Source of the DNA: Pseudothioclava nitratireducens
Lineage (GTDB): Bacteria > Pseudomonadota > Alphaproteobacteria > Rhodobacterales > Rhodobacteraceae
Assembly: GCF_029210495.1 (NCBI RefSeq)
Contig: NZ_JARGDK010000014.1
Location: forward strand, 1-64,000
DNA: 64,000 bases
Direction: 5' to 3'
Shown here: piece by piece, positions 39,920 through 49,312 of the stretch
How the letters are laid out: the number at the start of each line of letters is the position of its first letter
Position numbering within the stretch: the first letter of the stretch is position 1
Position numbers and translations under genes: made by a program
Notes under the pieces: model-generated
Seen by the model: only the letters and a program-made list of their open reading frames with translations
Databases searched by the model: none
What the model was told of the DNA's origin: nothing

Positions 39920-42277
39920 TCAGAACTCGGTCGTGATCGTCAGGTCGAAGGTCTGTTCCTTGTCGTAGCTCTCTTTTTCGAGCGCCTTGGTAAAGTCGAG
40001 ACGCAGCGGGCCGATCGGCGAGGACCACAGCAGCGACGCGCCGACGACTGAACGCCAGTGCAGATCGTCATCCACCGTGCCCGCCGTGCCAGCGGTATTC
40101 TCCAGCCCCCAGACCGAGCCGACATCGAAGAATACGGCGCCCGAGAGGTTATATTCAGACGGCAGTCCGAGCGGGAATTCCGCCTCAACGCTGGCTACGG
40201 CGTAGTATTTCCCGCCAAGAGCATCCTGATTGGTGGCGGTCACATCACGCGGACCGATGCCGTTGCGCTCGAAGCCGCGCATCACGCCATTGCCCGAGAA
40301 CCGCTCGAGAATGCGCGACTCGCTGTCGCCAAGGCTGTGCATCACACCGCCCTCCAGCGTCGCCTTGAGCGTCACCTCTTCCTGGAACACCTTGCGCTGG
40401 CCGCGCAGAAGCGCGGTGGTCATGATGCCTTCGTAATCGCCGCCCAGACCGTAGTAATCCTGACCAAAGCGGAACAGAACGCCATAGCGCGGGTCGAGAC
40501 CGGTATTGCGGGTATCATAGGTGTAGCTGTAACCCAGCCCCGATTTCCAAAGCTGGCCGAAATTGTCTTCTTCGTTTTGCAGAAGTATTGAGCTGCCATT
40601 ATCCGCCGGGTTCGCAGGGTCTCCACGATCGACATCGAACAGCTCGTCGCGCGCCAGCGTGTAGCGCAGCTCGAAGCGGCCATTGCGCGAGACCGGGAAC
40701 TCGATCGAGGGCGAGAGGCTCATCATCTTGGTCGAGTAGTTGGAATTCGCGTTCTCGGTGGTCGAATACGACCCGCGGAAGGCGAATTTCAGGTCACGCC
40801 CAAGGAAGGCCGGTTCGATGAAGGTCAGCGAGCCGCCCTTGTCGCTCGAGGCCGAGCTGACCGAAAGGCCGACATATTGACCACGCCCGAGGAAGTTCGA
40901 TTCCTGAAGGTTGATCGACAGGCCGAGGCCCGATTCCGCACCATAGGCCGCACCGAAAGACAGCGCGCCGGTCGGCTGCTCTTCAAGGTTCACATCGACC
41001 ACGACCTGATCGTCGGCACTGCCCTGACGGGCTTCGACTTCGGCATTCGAGAAGAAGCCAAGCGCACGGATACGCTCTGCCGAGGCGCGGATTTCGCGCG
41101 GGTTGAAGGGGTCGCCTTCGACCGTGCGGAACTGACGGCGCACGACGCGGTCAAGGGTGGTGTTGTTGCCCTCGATGTCGATCCGCTCGACGAAGATGCG
41201 CGGCCCGCGCACCAGAGCGAATTCGATATCGAGCGTGCGGTCGCGCTCATTGCGGGTGATCCGCGGCTCCACGCGCACGAAATTGGCGCCCTTGCGCAGC
41301 GCCTGCTCTTCCATCCGGGTGATCGCAAGATCCACGGCGGCGGGGCTGTAGATGACACCTGAGCGGATCTTGGCCAGACGCTCGAACTCAGCGACATCCA
41401 GTTCCGGGATTTCCGAAACGGTCGTGACCGCGCCGAATTTGAATTGCTGACCTTCGCGGATGTTGAAGGTCATGAAGAACCCGTCGCGGTCGCGCGCCAT
41501 TTCCGAGCTGACGCCGGTCACCTGCACATCGACATAGCCGCGCGAGCGGTAGAAATCGGTCAGAAGCTGGCGATCGAACTCGACCCGTTCGGGGACGAAT
41601 GTGTCGCGCTGCACGAAGGTGCGCAGGATGCCCGCCTGTTTAGTTGCCAGAACGCGGCGCAGCCGGCGGTCGGAATAGGCGCGGTTGCCGGTAAAGGAGA
41701 TGCGCTCGATCTCGGTGACCTTGCCTTCCTTGATCTCGAAGGCGACGTCCACGCGGTTGCCATCGCGGCGGATGACCTTGGGATCGACACGCGCCGCCAG
41801 ACGGCCCGCGGCAGCATAGGCTTCGACGATCTTGGCCGCGTCCGCCTCGACGGCGGCGGGCGAATAGATCTTGCGCGACTGGGTCGAGACGATCTCGGCA
41901 AGTGCCTCGTCCTTGAGCTTCTTGTTGCCCTCGAAATTGACGATATTCACCGTCGGATATTCCGAAACGCGGATCACCAGCGTGTTGCCCTGCGGCACAA
42001 GCTCGACGCTCTCGAAAAGACCAGAGCCCTGAAGCCGCTGATAGGCGTCGTTGAGCGCACCAGCCGACAGCGTCGCGCCGCGGGCGATTCCCGCATAGGT
42101 GATGATCGTCTGGGCCTCGATCCGCTCGTTCCCTTCGATCTGAAGGGCGGAGAAGCTGTAGCTTTGCGCCGATGCGATATCGGGCGAAGTGACTGCCATT
42201 GCAAGGAAAATTGCGGCGCTGCCCAACAAGCTGCGCGCCATGCCCGGACCCTTTGCCCGTTGCGGCTTTTTCATCAT
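39920..42277 (-). CDS. bamA: Outer-membrane protein assembly factor BamA
   Basis: The central beta-barrel of the BAM complex. The 785-residue protein has a signal peptide (cut near SAQSYSF, residue 38), five POTRA repeats (about 40-440; first starts SFSALQIEGNERIEAQTII), and a 16-strand barrel including GSPIGPLRLDF late in the chain, ending LTITTEF with the C-terminal Phe signal. Starts ATGATG with GGGGAGAGGG upstream. A hairpin terminator separates it from rseP and the small gene, so bamA should also have its own promoter, within 42278-42343. Confidence 0.96.
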   Translation of the reverse strand: MMKKPQRAKGPGMARSLLGSAAIFLAMAVTSPDIASAQSYSFSALQIEGNERIEAQTIITYAGIARGATLSAGALNDAYQRLQGSGLFESVELVPQGNTLVIRVSEYPTVNIVNFEGNKKLKDEALAEIVSTQSRKIYSPAAVEADAAKIVEAYAAAGRLAARVDPKVIRRDGNRVDVAFEIKEGKVTEIERISFTGNRAYSDRRLRRVLATKQAGILRTFVQRDTFVPERVEFDRQLLTDFYRSRGYVDVQVTGVSSEMARDRDGFFMTFNIREGQQFKFGAVTTVSEIPELDVAEFERLAKIRSGVIYSPAAVDLAITRMEEQALRKGANFVRVEPRITRNERDRTLDIEFALVRGPRIFVERIDIEGNNTTLDRVVRRQFRTVEGDPFNPREIRASAERIRALGFFSNAEVEARQGSADDQVVVDVNLEEQPTGALSFGAAYGAESGLGLSINLQESNFLGRGQYVGLSVSSASSDKGGSLTFIEPAFLGRDLKFAFRGSYSTTENANSNYSTKMMSLSPSIEFPVSRNGRFELRYTLARDELFDVDRGDPANPADNGSSILLQNEEDNFGQLWKSGLGYSYTYDTRNTGLDPRYGVLFRFGQDYYGLGGDYEGIMTTALLRGQRKVFQEEVTLKATLEGGVMHSLGDSESRILERFSGNGVMRGFERNGIGPRDVTATNQDALGGKYYAVASVEAEFPLGLPSEYNLSGAVFFDVGSVWGLENTAGTAGTVDDDLHWRSVVGASLLWSSPIGPLRLDFTKALEKESYDKEQTFDLTITTEF

Positions 42278-42343
42278 CGCCCTCTCCCCGACCGCCAGTC
42301 GTTTTGTCTAGGGAATTGACTACCGGGAAAGGCCCACCTTGTC

Positions 42344-42387
42344 AAAAGCGCAACAGCCGCCCGGCAGGATCGCGGGGCGGCTGTTGC
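42344..42387 (-). terminator. Hairpin terminator between the small membrane gene and bamA
   Basis: A 13-bp perfect stem, GCAACAGCCGCCC (42350-42362) with its complement (42375-42387). Read on the minus strand it is followed by GCTTTTGAC. It lies about 40 bases after the small gene and would stop most transcription coming from rseP before bamA. Confidence 0.8.
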
Positions 42388-42427
42388 GGATGTATCGGTT
42401 TATCGCAGGCCCAGAGGGCGAACTGGC

Positions 42428-42601
42428 TCAGAGACGGTGCAGGAGGCTCGGGTCAATGCCGAACATATCGGCCAGTTGCAAACCGATCAGCGCAGCACCG
42501 CACAGCGCAACGATCGTCGCCAGCGGCACGAGAATACGGTCCAGCGACAGCTCTACCATCAGCGACAGCCCGCGATAGCCTTCGGCGATCATCATCTGCA
42601 T
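42428..42601 (-). CDS. Small membrane protein between rseP and bamA
   Basis: A 57-residue product: a short polar N-terminus (MQMMIAEGYRGLSLMVELS) then a hydrophobic helix (RILVPLATIVALCGAALIGL) and a short tail, so one membrane span. GAGGAGG six bases before the ATG at 42601 is one of the strongest ribosome sites in the window, which argues for a real gene despite the size. I recognise no family. Its place between the site-2 protease and BamA makes an envelope role possible, but this is only context. Confidence 0.65.
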   Translation of the reverse strand: MQMMIAEGYRGLSLMVELSLDRILVPLATIVALCGAALIGLQLADMFGIDPSLLHRL

Positions 42602-42721
42602 GGCGAACCTCCTCACCGGCGCGCTATCGGAAAGCGCACAAAAATCACAAGATGATGTTTAACGCCTCAATGTGGCCGAATTTGGGCGAAAGGCCTGATT
42701 TCCGCGCCGCAGAGCCGCCGC

Positions 42722-44056
42722 TCAGCAGAAAATATCGTTCCAGAGCCCGAAGAGCATGAGCGTCAGCACCAGCGAGAGGCCAAGCGCCATCAGCCCGTTG
42801 AGGATCTTGTCCGAAGGTGGCTTGCCCGTCACGCCTTCCCAGATGTGGAACATCAAATGCCCGCCGTCGAGGACGGGAATCGGGAACAGGTTCAGGAAGC
42901 CGACAGCCGTCGACAGCACGGCGATGAACCAGATGAAATCCTCAAGCCCGCCCTTGGCCGCTGCGGCAGAACTTTCCGCGATACGCAGCGCGCCCGACAA
43001 GTTGCACGACGAAATCTTCTGTAAGATCATCGCCTTGAGGCCAGACACGGATTGCGCGATGATCCCCCATGTCTGGCGCACACCGCCGCTCATGGCCTCA
43101 CCGATCCCCGTCGGACGGGTTTCGGGCGTGAAGACGAAAGCACCAGTCGCCCCGATGAGCCAGCGCGTCTCGAACTCGCCATTGCCCAAGGGCAAATCGG
43201 TGCGGCGCGGGGCGAGCGTGACAACGCTGCGTGCTCCGGTTTCGGGGCGCCACAGATCAAGGACCAAGGGCCGCCCCTCACCCGCCTTCACCGCCGCTTG
43301 AAGATCGGCAAAGCGCCAAACCGGCGTGCCGTCGATCGCGGTGATCACGTCGTCCGGCTCGATCCCCGCATCATAAGCAGCAGAACCGGCCGCAACACCG
43401 ATCAGAACCGGCGGGAAGAGTTGCGGACCCGTGATCTCGATCTCCGAGCCCGCGCGATTCACCCGCCAAGGAAGCGTTTCGGTCGGCGGCAGGCTTTCGA
43501 CGATGGCGTTCATCGCGCTGTAATCGGGCGTCTCGACGCCGTTCACGGCCAAGATGCGGTCGCCCGCCTGCAACTCATAAGTGCCGCCCGGAAGCTCGAT
43601 CAGCTCACCCACGGCAGGCTCATCAATCGGCGTGCCGGACCAAAGCATCAGCCCCGCGATCACGAAAATCGACAGGATGAAGTTGAAGATGGGGCCAGCA
43701 GCAACCGTCGCTGCGCGTGCCCAGAGCGGCGCGCCATGCATCGTGTGGCGGCGCTCCTCGGGGGAGAGTTGCGACATCTCGGCCTCATCCACCCCGGCCG
43801 AGGCGGCATTCGCATCGCCCAGAAACTTCACGTAACCGCCCAGCGGGATCGCCGAAATCTGCCAGCGCGTGCCGTGGCGATCCACGCGGCTGATGAGCTT
43901 GGGGCCAAAGCCAAGACTGAACACCTCGGCCTTGATGCCCGACAGGCGGCCAATGATGTAATGCCCATATTCATGGACCGCGACGATGATCGAGAGCGCG
44001 ATGACAAAGGCACCGGCGGTGTAAAGCAGGTTGCCGAAATCAGGCAGAAAATCCAA
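42722..44056 (-). CDS. rseP: RIP site-2 zinc metalloprotease RseP
   Basis: An intramembrane protease that cleaves membrane-bound regulators and signal peptides. The 444-residue protein has the zinc motif HEYGH in the first helix (about residue 28), the FSLGFGPKL segment, a PDZ domain (GSAAYDAGIEPDDVITAIDG), and the LDGGHL metal-binding motif near the C-terminus, with four predicted helices. Only one clear PDZ consensus is seen. It follows dxr by 13 bases and precedes the small membrane gene by 120. Confidence 0.95.
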   Translation of the reverse strand: MDFLPDFGNLLYTAGAFVIALSIIVAVHEYGHYIIGRLSGIKAEVFSLGFGPKLISRVDRHGTRWQISAIPLGGYVKFLGDANAASAGVDEAEMSQLSPEERRHTMHGAPLWARAATVAAGPIFNFILSIFVIAGLMLWSGTPIDEPAVGELIELPGGTYELQAGDRILAVNGVETPDYSAMNAIVESLPPTETLPWRVNRAGSEIEITGPQLFPPVLIGVAAGSAAYDAGIEPDDVITAIDGTPVWRFADLQAAVKAGEGRPLVLDLWRPETGARSVVTLAPRRTDLPLGNGEFETRWLIGATGAFVFTPETRPTGIGEAMSGGVRQTWGIIAQSVSGLKAMILQKISSCNLSGALRIAESSAAAAKGGLEDFIWFIAVLSTAVGFLNLFPIPVLDGGHLMFHIWEGVTGKPPSDKILNGLMALGLSLVLTLMLFGLWNDIFC

Positions 44057-44069
44057 TGCTCTGGTCCTC

Positions 44070-45233
44070 TCAGGTCAGCTCATGCGCAAGGCGGCGGGCC
44101 TCGCGGTCGGTGGCCATGATGTTATCGAGGCTGAAAGCGGCATTTCCAAGGCCCTGACGCGCTGACATTTCCGTCAGAACGCGCTCGACCCGTTCAGCCA
44201 TATCAAGAAAGCCGATCTTCTCGGCGATAAACAGGTCCAGCGCCGCCTCTTTAGCCGCATTGAAGGCCGCCCCCGCCATGCCGCCTGTCGCCATTACCTC
44301 TTGGGCAAGCCGCAGCGCCGGGAAGCGCGTCAGATCCGGGGCGCTGAAATTCAGCGTGCCGATCCTGGCGAGATCAAGCCGGGCAACCGGCAATTCGTCG
44401 CGCTTGGGCCAGTTCAGCGCATAGCCGATCGCGTGCCGCATATCGGGCGCACCCAGATGCGCCATCAGTGCCCCGTCACGAAAGCCGACCAGCGCGTGCA
44501 CCAGCGATTCCGGGTGCACGAGCACTTCGATCATCCCGGGCGAAACCTTGAAATATTCTTTGGTTTCAACAACCTCCATGGCCTTATTGAACATGGAGGC
44601 CGAGTCGATGGTGATCCGCTGTCCCATCGCCCAATTCGGATGGCTCGAGGCTTCGGCCACCGTGGCGTGGCGCAGCTTATCAAGGGGCCAGTCGCGGAAC
44701 GCCCCGCCCGAGGCGGTGATGATGATCCGCTCCACCTCGGCGATATCCTCACCGACGAGGCCCTGAAAAATCGCGGAATGCTCGCTGTCGACGGGCAGGA
44801 TCGTGGCGCCGTGCCGTTCCGCCTCGGCCAGCAGGAGCGGCCCTGCGGTCACAAGGCTTTCCTTATTGGCAAGCGCAAGCGTCGTCCCGTGCCGAAGCGC
44901 ATGAAATCCCGGCGCCAGCCCCGCAGCCCCCACGATGGCCGACATGATCCAGTCGGCGGGCCGGTCTGCGGCCTCGATCAGCGCCGCCTCACCCGCCGCG
45001 GCCTCGATCCCCGATCCATGCAGGGCATCGCGCAGCGCGGGCAGGCAGTCTTCATAGGCCGTGACTGCCACCTCGGCCCGCAGCGCGCGCGCCTGAGAGG
45101 CCAGCAGATCGACATTCTGTCCGCCCGTAAGCGCGACGACCTGATAGGCCGCAGCCCCGCCCTGCCGCGTCAGCAGGTCGAGCGTGTTGACCCCGATGGA
45201 GCCGGTCGAGCCGAAAACCGAAACGCGGCGCAT
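44070..45233 (-). CDS. dxr: 1-deoxy-D-xylulose 5-phosphate reductoisomerase
   Basis: Second step of the MEP isoprenoid pathway, converting DXP to MEP with NADPH. The 387-residue protein starts MRRVSVFGSTGSIGVNTLDL (NADPH site) and has the metal and substrate blocks LPVDSEHSAIFQGL, TASGGAFRDWP, HPNWAMGQRITIDSASMFNKA and VHPESLVHALV. Supplies precursor for UppS encoded two genes upstream. It starts three bases after the cdsA stop. Confidence 0.97.
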   Translation of the reverse strand: MRRVSVFGSTGSIGVNTLDLLTRQGGAAAYQVVALTGGQNVDLLASQARALRAEVAVTAYEDCLPALRDALHGSGIEAAAGEAALIEAADRPADWIMSAIVGAAGLAPGFHALRHGTTLALANKESLVTAGPLLLAEAERHGATILPVDSEHSAIFQGLVGEDIAEVERIIITASGGAFRDWPLDKLRHATVAEASSHPNWAMGQRITIDSASMFNKAMEVVETKEYFKVSPGMIEVLVHPESLVHALVGFRDGALMAHLGAPDMRHAIGYALNWPKRDELPVARLDLARIGTLNFSAPDLTRFPALRLAQEVMATGGMAGAAFNAAKEAALDLFIAEKIGFLDMAERVERVLTEMSARQGLGNAAFSLDNIMATDREARRLAHELT

Positions 45234-45236
45234 TCC

Positions 45237-46043
45237 TTAGCCCCCCGTCAGCGGCAAGGGCATGAATTGCGAGATCAGCAGTAACAGCAGCACCGCGCCC
45301 AACAGCGCATCGAAGCGGTCCATGACGCCGCCATGACCGGGGATCAGGGACGAGCTGTCCTTGACGCCCGCGCGCCGCTTGATCCAGCTTTCCGCGATGT
45401 CCCCCATCTGCCCTGCAAAGGCGACGAGCGGCGACATCCAGATCAGCGCCGCGCCCCCGCCCACCAGCGTGAACAGCCAGCCGATCACCGCCGCGCCGAT
45501 CCAGCCTGCGACCGTGCCCGACCAGGTTTTCTTTGGGCTGATGCGCGGCCAGAATTTCGGGCCGCCCAGAGTACGGCCCGCGAAATAGCCCGCCACATCC
45601 GAGATCACCACCACCGCAACGATCCAGGTGATCGCGCCAAGCCCCTGCCCTTCGCGCAGCGCCACCAGCCCGTATCCCGTGAGCATGATGCCAAGCGCGT
45701 ACAGCCCGAAGATCGGTCGGTCCTGACGGCTCCCCCAAAGCCCCGCGAGCGGCGGCAGGACCAACAGCGCCAGCGCGAAAGGCGAGTGCAGGAACAGCAC
45801 CAGCGCCAGAACGCCCGCGGCGATCACCCCCAGCAAAATTGCGTTGCCGGACGCGCTCGGCCCGGTCATCGTCGAAAGCTCCCAGATCATCAGCCCGGTC
45901 ACGACGATCGCCAGCAGCGCAAAGGCCGCGCCCCCCAGCCAGATCGCAACCCCGCCAAGCGCCAGCATCACGATGGCCGAGGCCACGCGCTTCTTCAGGT
46001 CCCCCCAGCGTCCCGCCGGGGCCGTGCTCTGCGGCGCGCTCAT
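45237..46043 (-). CDS. cdsA: Phosphatidate cytidylyltransferase
   Basis: Makes CDP-diacylglycerol, precursor of membrane phospholipids. The 268-residue integral membrane protein has about seven helices and the CdsA C-terminal signature region ISPKKTWSGTVAGWIGA with nearby DSSSLIPGHGGVMDRFDAL. The ATG at 46043 shares one base with the uppS stop (TGATG); a GTG directly before it is less likely. Part of the pyrH-to-rseP envelope unit. Confidence 0.95.
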   Translation of the reverse strand: MSAPQSTAPAGRWGDLKKRVASAIVMLALGGVAIWLGGAAFALLAIVVTGLMIWELSTMTGPSASGNAILLGVIAAGVLALVLFLHSPFALALLVLPPLAGLWGSRQDRPIFGLYALGIMLTGYGLVALREGQGLGAITWIVAVVVISDVAGYFAGRTLGGPKFWPRISPKKTWSGTVAGWIGAAVIGWLFTLVGGGAALIWMSPLVAFAGQMGDIAESWIKRRAGVKDSSSLIPGHGGVMDRFDALLGAVLLLLLISQFMPLPLTGG

Positions 46044-46798
46044 CACTTGGCCCCGCCAAAGCGCCGGTCGCGCCGACCAAAGCGGGCCAGCATCTCGGCC
46101 AATTGCTCGGGCGTGAAATCGGGCCAGAGCGTCTCGGTGAATTCGTATTCGGAATAGGCCGCCTGCCAGGCGAGGAAGTTCGAGGTCCGGGTCTCGCCGG
46201 AAGTGCGGATCACCAGATCCGGATCGGGCAGGCCCGCCGTGTCGAGCCGCGCTTCGAAAGCGGCCTCATCGAGTTGATCCTCGGTCAGCAGGCCTGCGGC
46301 GTAATCGCGTGCAAGCTGCGCTGCGGCCCGCGCGATCTCGTTGCGGCCACCATAGTTGATCGCAACCGTCAGGTTGAGCCGGGTGTTCACCGCCGTGCGC
46401 TCTTCGATCCCCGACATCAGCCGGCTGAGCTTGGAATCGAGCCGCCCGCGCCCGCCGATGAAGCGCATCCGCACACCGAGCGCGGACAGCTCATCCGCCT
46501 CTTTCTCGATATAGCGCGCGAAAATCCCCATCAGGCCAAGGACTTCTTCGGTCGAACGCTTCCAGTTCTCGGTCGAGAACGCATAGACGGTCAGGTATTG
46601 CACGCCCATCTCGGGGGCGGCGCGCACGATCTGCTTGATCCGTTCGGCGCCGCGCCGATGCCCGGCGAGCCGCGGCCACCCCTTGTTGGTTGCCCAGCGG
46701 CCATTGCCATCCATGATGATCGCCACGTGGCGCACACCGTAATCGACCCCCGAAGTTTCGGGCGGCGTATCGGAATTGTCGCGATCTGTGAGGGCCAT
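46043..46798 (-). CDS. uppS: Isoprenyl transferase (undecaprenyl diphosphate synthase)
   Basis: Builds the C55 carrier for peptidoglycan and surface polymers. The 251-residue cis-prenyltransferase has HVAIIMDGNGRWA (catalytic Asp), GHRRGAERI, the YAFSTENWKR segment, and DLVIRTSGETRTSNFLAWQ. The ATG at 46798 has GGGAAGG upstream and gives the normal length; a GTG eight codons earlier is not needed. Overlaps cdsA by one base. Confidence 0.96.
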   Translation of the reverse strand: MALTDRDNSDTPPETSGVDYGVRHVAIIMDGNGRWATNKGWPRLAGHRRGAERIKQIVRAAPEMGVQYLTVYAFSTENWKRSTEEVLGLMGIFARYIEKEADELSALGVRMRFIGGRGRLDSKLSRLMSGIEERTAVNTRLNLTVAINYGGRNEIARAAAQLARDYAAGLLTEDQLDEAAFEARLDTAGLPDPDLVIRTSGETRTSNFLAWQAAYSEYEFTETLWPDFTPEQLAEMLARFGRRDRRFGGAK

Positions 46799-46826
46799 CA
46801 AACGCCTTCCCGGCTTGCGCACGTCC

Positions 46827-47390
46827 TCAGACCTGCATGATTTCGGCTTGCTTGGCCTCGAGCGCCTTGTCGATCTGCGCGATATGCTTGTCGGTAAGGT
46901 CCTGAACCTCGCCCTCCCAAAGCTTCACGTCATCCTCGGACATGCCCGCGGCCTTGGCCTTCTTGACCTGATCCATCCCGTCGCGGCGCACGTTGCGGAC
47001 GGCCACGCGTGCGTGCTCGGCATATTGCGCGGCGACACGGGTGAGTTCCTTGCGGCGCTCCTCGTTCAGCTCCGGGATCGGCAGCATGATGATCGTACCG
47101 TTGGTCTGCGGGTTGATGCCCAGACCCGACTCGCGGATCGCCTTTTCGACCTTGTTCACAAGGCCCTTGTCCCAGACGTTGATGGTGACCATGCGCGGCT
47201 CGGGCACGTTCACGGTGCCGACCTGGTTGATCGGGGTCATCGCGCCATAGGCGTCGACCATCACCGGCTCCACCATCGTGGCAGAGGCACGCCCGGTGCG
47301 CAGCGAGGCGAATTCCGCCTTGAGCGCGCCCATCGCGCCATCCATGCGGCGTTGCAGGTCGTCGAGGTCAATCTCTAGATCGTCGGACAT
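46827..47390 (-). CDS. frr: Ribosome recycling factor
   Basis: Splits post-termination ribosomes with EF-G. The 187-residue all-helical/beta-barrel protein shows the conserved [35 protein letters not shown]-like block (here [15 protein letters not shown]) and [31 protein letters not shown]. Length is normal. It lies 68 bases after pyrH and 28 before uppS, the usual order. Confidence 0.97.
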   Translation of the reverse strand: MSDDLEIDLDDLQRRMDGAMGALKAEFASLRTGRASATMVEPVMVDAYGAMTPINQVGTVNVPEPRMVTINVWDKGLVNKVEKAIRESGLGINPQTNGTIIMLPIPELNEERRKELTRVAAQYAEHARVAVRNVRRDGMDQVKKAKAAGMSEDDVKLWEGEVQDLTDKHIAQIDKALEAKQAEIMQV

Positions 47391-47458
47391 GGTCTGGTTT
47401 TCCGTCTTGTTGGTGCGGCTTTCCCCGGTTCTAGCCCAGGTATGGCCGGAAAGATAGC

Positions 47459-48190
47459 TTAGCCCTGCACGCGGGTATAGGTGCCCTCACCCGCGAGGAT
47501 GCCACGGAAGCCGCCCGGCTCGTCGAGCGAGAACACGATGATCGGCTTGTTGTTGTCGCGGGCCAGCGCGATCGCCGAGGCATCCATTACGCCGAGGTTC
47601 TTTTGCAGCACCTCGTCGTAGCTGACCGTATCGTAACGCTTGGCGTCGTCGAATTTTTTCGGGTCCTTGTCATAGACCCCATCGACCTTGGTGCCCTTGA
47701 AGATCGCCTCGCAGCCCATCTCGTTGGCGCGCAGCGTGGCGGCGGTGTCGGTGGTGAAATAGGGGTTGCCCGTGCCGGCGGCGAAGATGCAGACGCGCTT
47801 CTTCTCGAGGTGACGCACGGCGCGGCGGCGGATATAGGGCTCGCAGACCTGATCCATCGGAATCGCCGAGATCACCCGCGTATTCACGTTCAGCGCCTCG
47901 AGCGCGGCCTGCATGCCGAGCGCGTTCATCACGGTGGCGAGCATCCCCATGTAGTCGGCGGTGGTGCGCTCCATCCCCTGCGCGGCGCCCGCGAGGCCGC
48001 GAAAGATGTTGCCGCCCCCGATCACCATGCAGATCTCGACACCCAGATCGTGAACCGATTTCACTTCCTTGGCGATGCGGTCGACCGTCGGCGGATGCAG
48101 GCCATAGCCCTGCGTCCCCATCAGCGCCTCGCCCGAGATTTTCAGAAGGACCCGTTTATACGTCGTTTTCGTTTCGCCATCCGCGCTCAT
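47459..48190 (-). CDS. pyrH: Uridylate kinase
   Basis: Phosphorylates UMP to UDP; hexameric amino-acid-kinase fold protein of 243 residues. Motifs: [49 protein letters not shown] and [21 protein letters not shown] used the ATG at 48190 ([14 protein letters not shown]); the open frame goes 21 codons further into the divergent promoter region shared with miaA. First gene of the long envelope unit. Confidence 0.97.
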   Translation of the reverse strand: MSADGETKTTYKRVLLKISGEALMGTQGYGLHPPTVDRIAKEVKSVHDLGVEICMVIGGGNIFRGLAGAAQGMERTTADYMGMLATVMNALGMQAALEALNVNTRVISAIPMDQVCEPYIRRRAVRHLEKKRVCIFAAGTGNPYFTTDTAATLRANEMGCEAIFKGTKVDGVYDKDPKKFDDAKRYDTVSYDEVLQKNLGVMDASAIALARDNNKPIIVFSLDEPGGFRGILAGEGTYTRVQG

Positions 48191-48320
48191 ATCGGGTCCC
48201 CATTGCCGGTTGTCTTCGGGGCGCAAAATGTCCCAAATGGCGGCGGTGTTCAACCTCGGGAATGGGTTCTGCGTGCGATGCGCGGAAATTCCCCCCAGCC
48301 ATGACGCGAAACGGTCTTAT

Positions 48321-49211
48321 ATGCTTGGCAAAATGCCCCAGATTTCACCCAAGCGCCCGGTGCTGATCGCAGGACCCACGGCCAGCGGCAAATCGGCGCT
48401 CGCGCTGGAAATTGCCGAAACGCAGGGCGGCGTTGTGGTCAATGCCGATGCGCTTCAGGTCTGGTCATGCTGGCGCGTGCTTTCCGCGCGCCCCTCCGCC
48501 GAGGAAGAGGCCCGCGCGCCGCACCGGCTTTACGGCCATGTGGCGCCGGGGGACGATTACTCGGTCGGGCATTGGCTGCGCGATATCGTCCCGATCCTTG
48601 AGACCCATCGCGCCGGCGGGCCGCGTCCGATCATCGTGGGCGGGACCGGGCTTTATTTTACCGCTCTGACCGAAGGGCTTGCCGAAATCCCCGCGACCCC
48701 GCCCGAAATCCGCGCCGAGGCAGATGCACGCCGCGAAGCCGAAGGACACGCGGCGCTCCTGGCCGAGTTGGACCCCGAGACCGCATCCCGCGTCGATCCG
48801 CTCAACCCGATGCGCGTCCAGCGCGCCTGGGAGGTGATGCGCGCCACCGGGCGTGGTCTGGCCGCATGGCAGGACGATACGCCCGCGCCTGTCCTGCCGC
48901 TCGCCCAAACTGATGCCCTTCTGCTTGACGCCGAGCGCGACTGGCTGGCCGAGCGGATCGACCGCCGGTTCGATCTGATGCTGGCCCAAGGCGCGCTCGA
49001 CGAGGTCCGCGCGGTGCTGCCGATCTGGGATTCGCAGGCGCTCTGGGCGCGGGCCATCGGCGCCCCCGAACTTGTTGCATTTCTGCAAGGCGAGACCGAT
49101 CTGGAGACCGCGACGGAGCGCGCGCAGGCGGCTTCTCGCCAATATGCAAAGCGCCAACGCACATGGTTTCGTAGCAAGATGCGCCGCTGGCACAAGATCG
49201 CGTGTCCTTGA
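48321..49211 (+). CDS. miaA: tRNA dimethylallyltransferase
   Basis: Adds dimethylallyl to A37 of tRNAs reading UNN codons. The 296-residue protein has the P-loop [19 protein letters not shown], the DALQVW segment, [15 protein letters not shown] and the C-terminal [18 protein letters not shown]. The catalytic Asp follows VNADALQ. Start is ATG 48321 or, four codons later, ATG 48333; neither has a clear ribosome site. Length is slightly below the E. coli enzyme, whose C-terminal extension is absent. Divergent from pyrH. Confidence 0.95.
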   Translation: MLGKMPQISPKRPVLIAGPTASGKSALALEIAETQGGVVVNADALQVWSCWRVLSARPSAEEEARAPHRLYGHVAPGDDYSVGHWLRDIVPILETHRAGGPRPIIVGGTGLYFTALTEGLAEIPATPPEIRAEADARREAEGHAALLAELDPETASRVDPLNPMRVQRAWEVMRATGRGLAAWQDDTPAPVLPLAQTDALLLDAERDWLAERIDRRFDLMLAQGALDEVRAVLPIWDSQALWARAIGAPELVAFLQGETDLETATERAQAASRQYAKRQRTWFRSKMRRWHKIACP

Positions 49212-49312
49212 CCGCCGCATGGCGAGTCCTTGCCGAGATGTCAGAAAATTGTTGGTTTCAAAGGGGTTCGGGCCTATTCTTCACGCGCCCTGAACCATTG
49301 AAAGCTGCTCGC

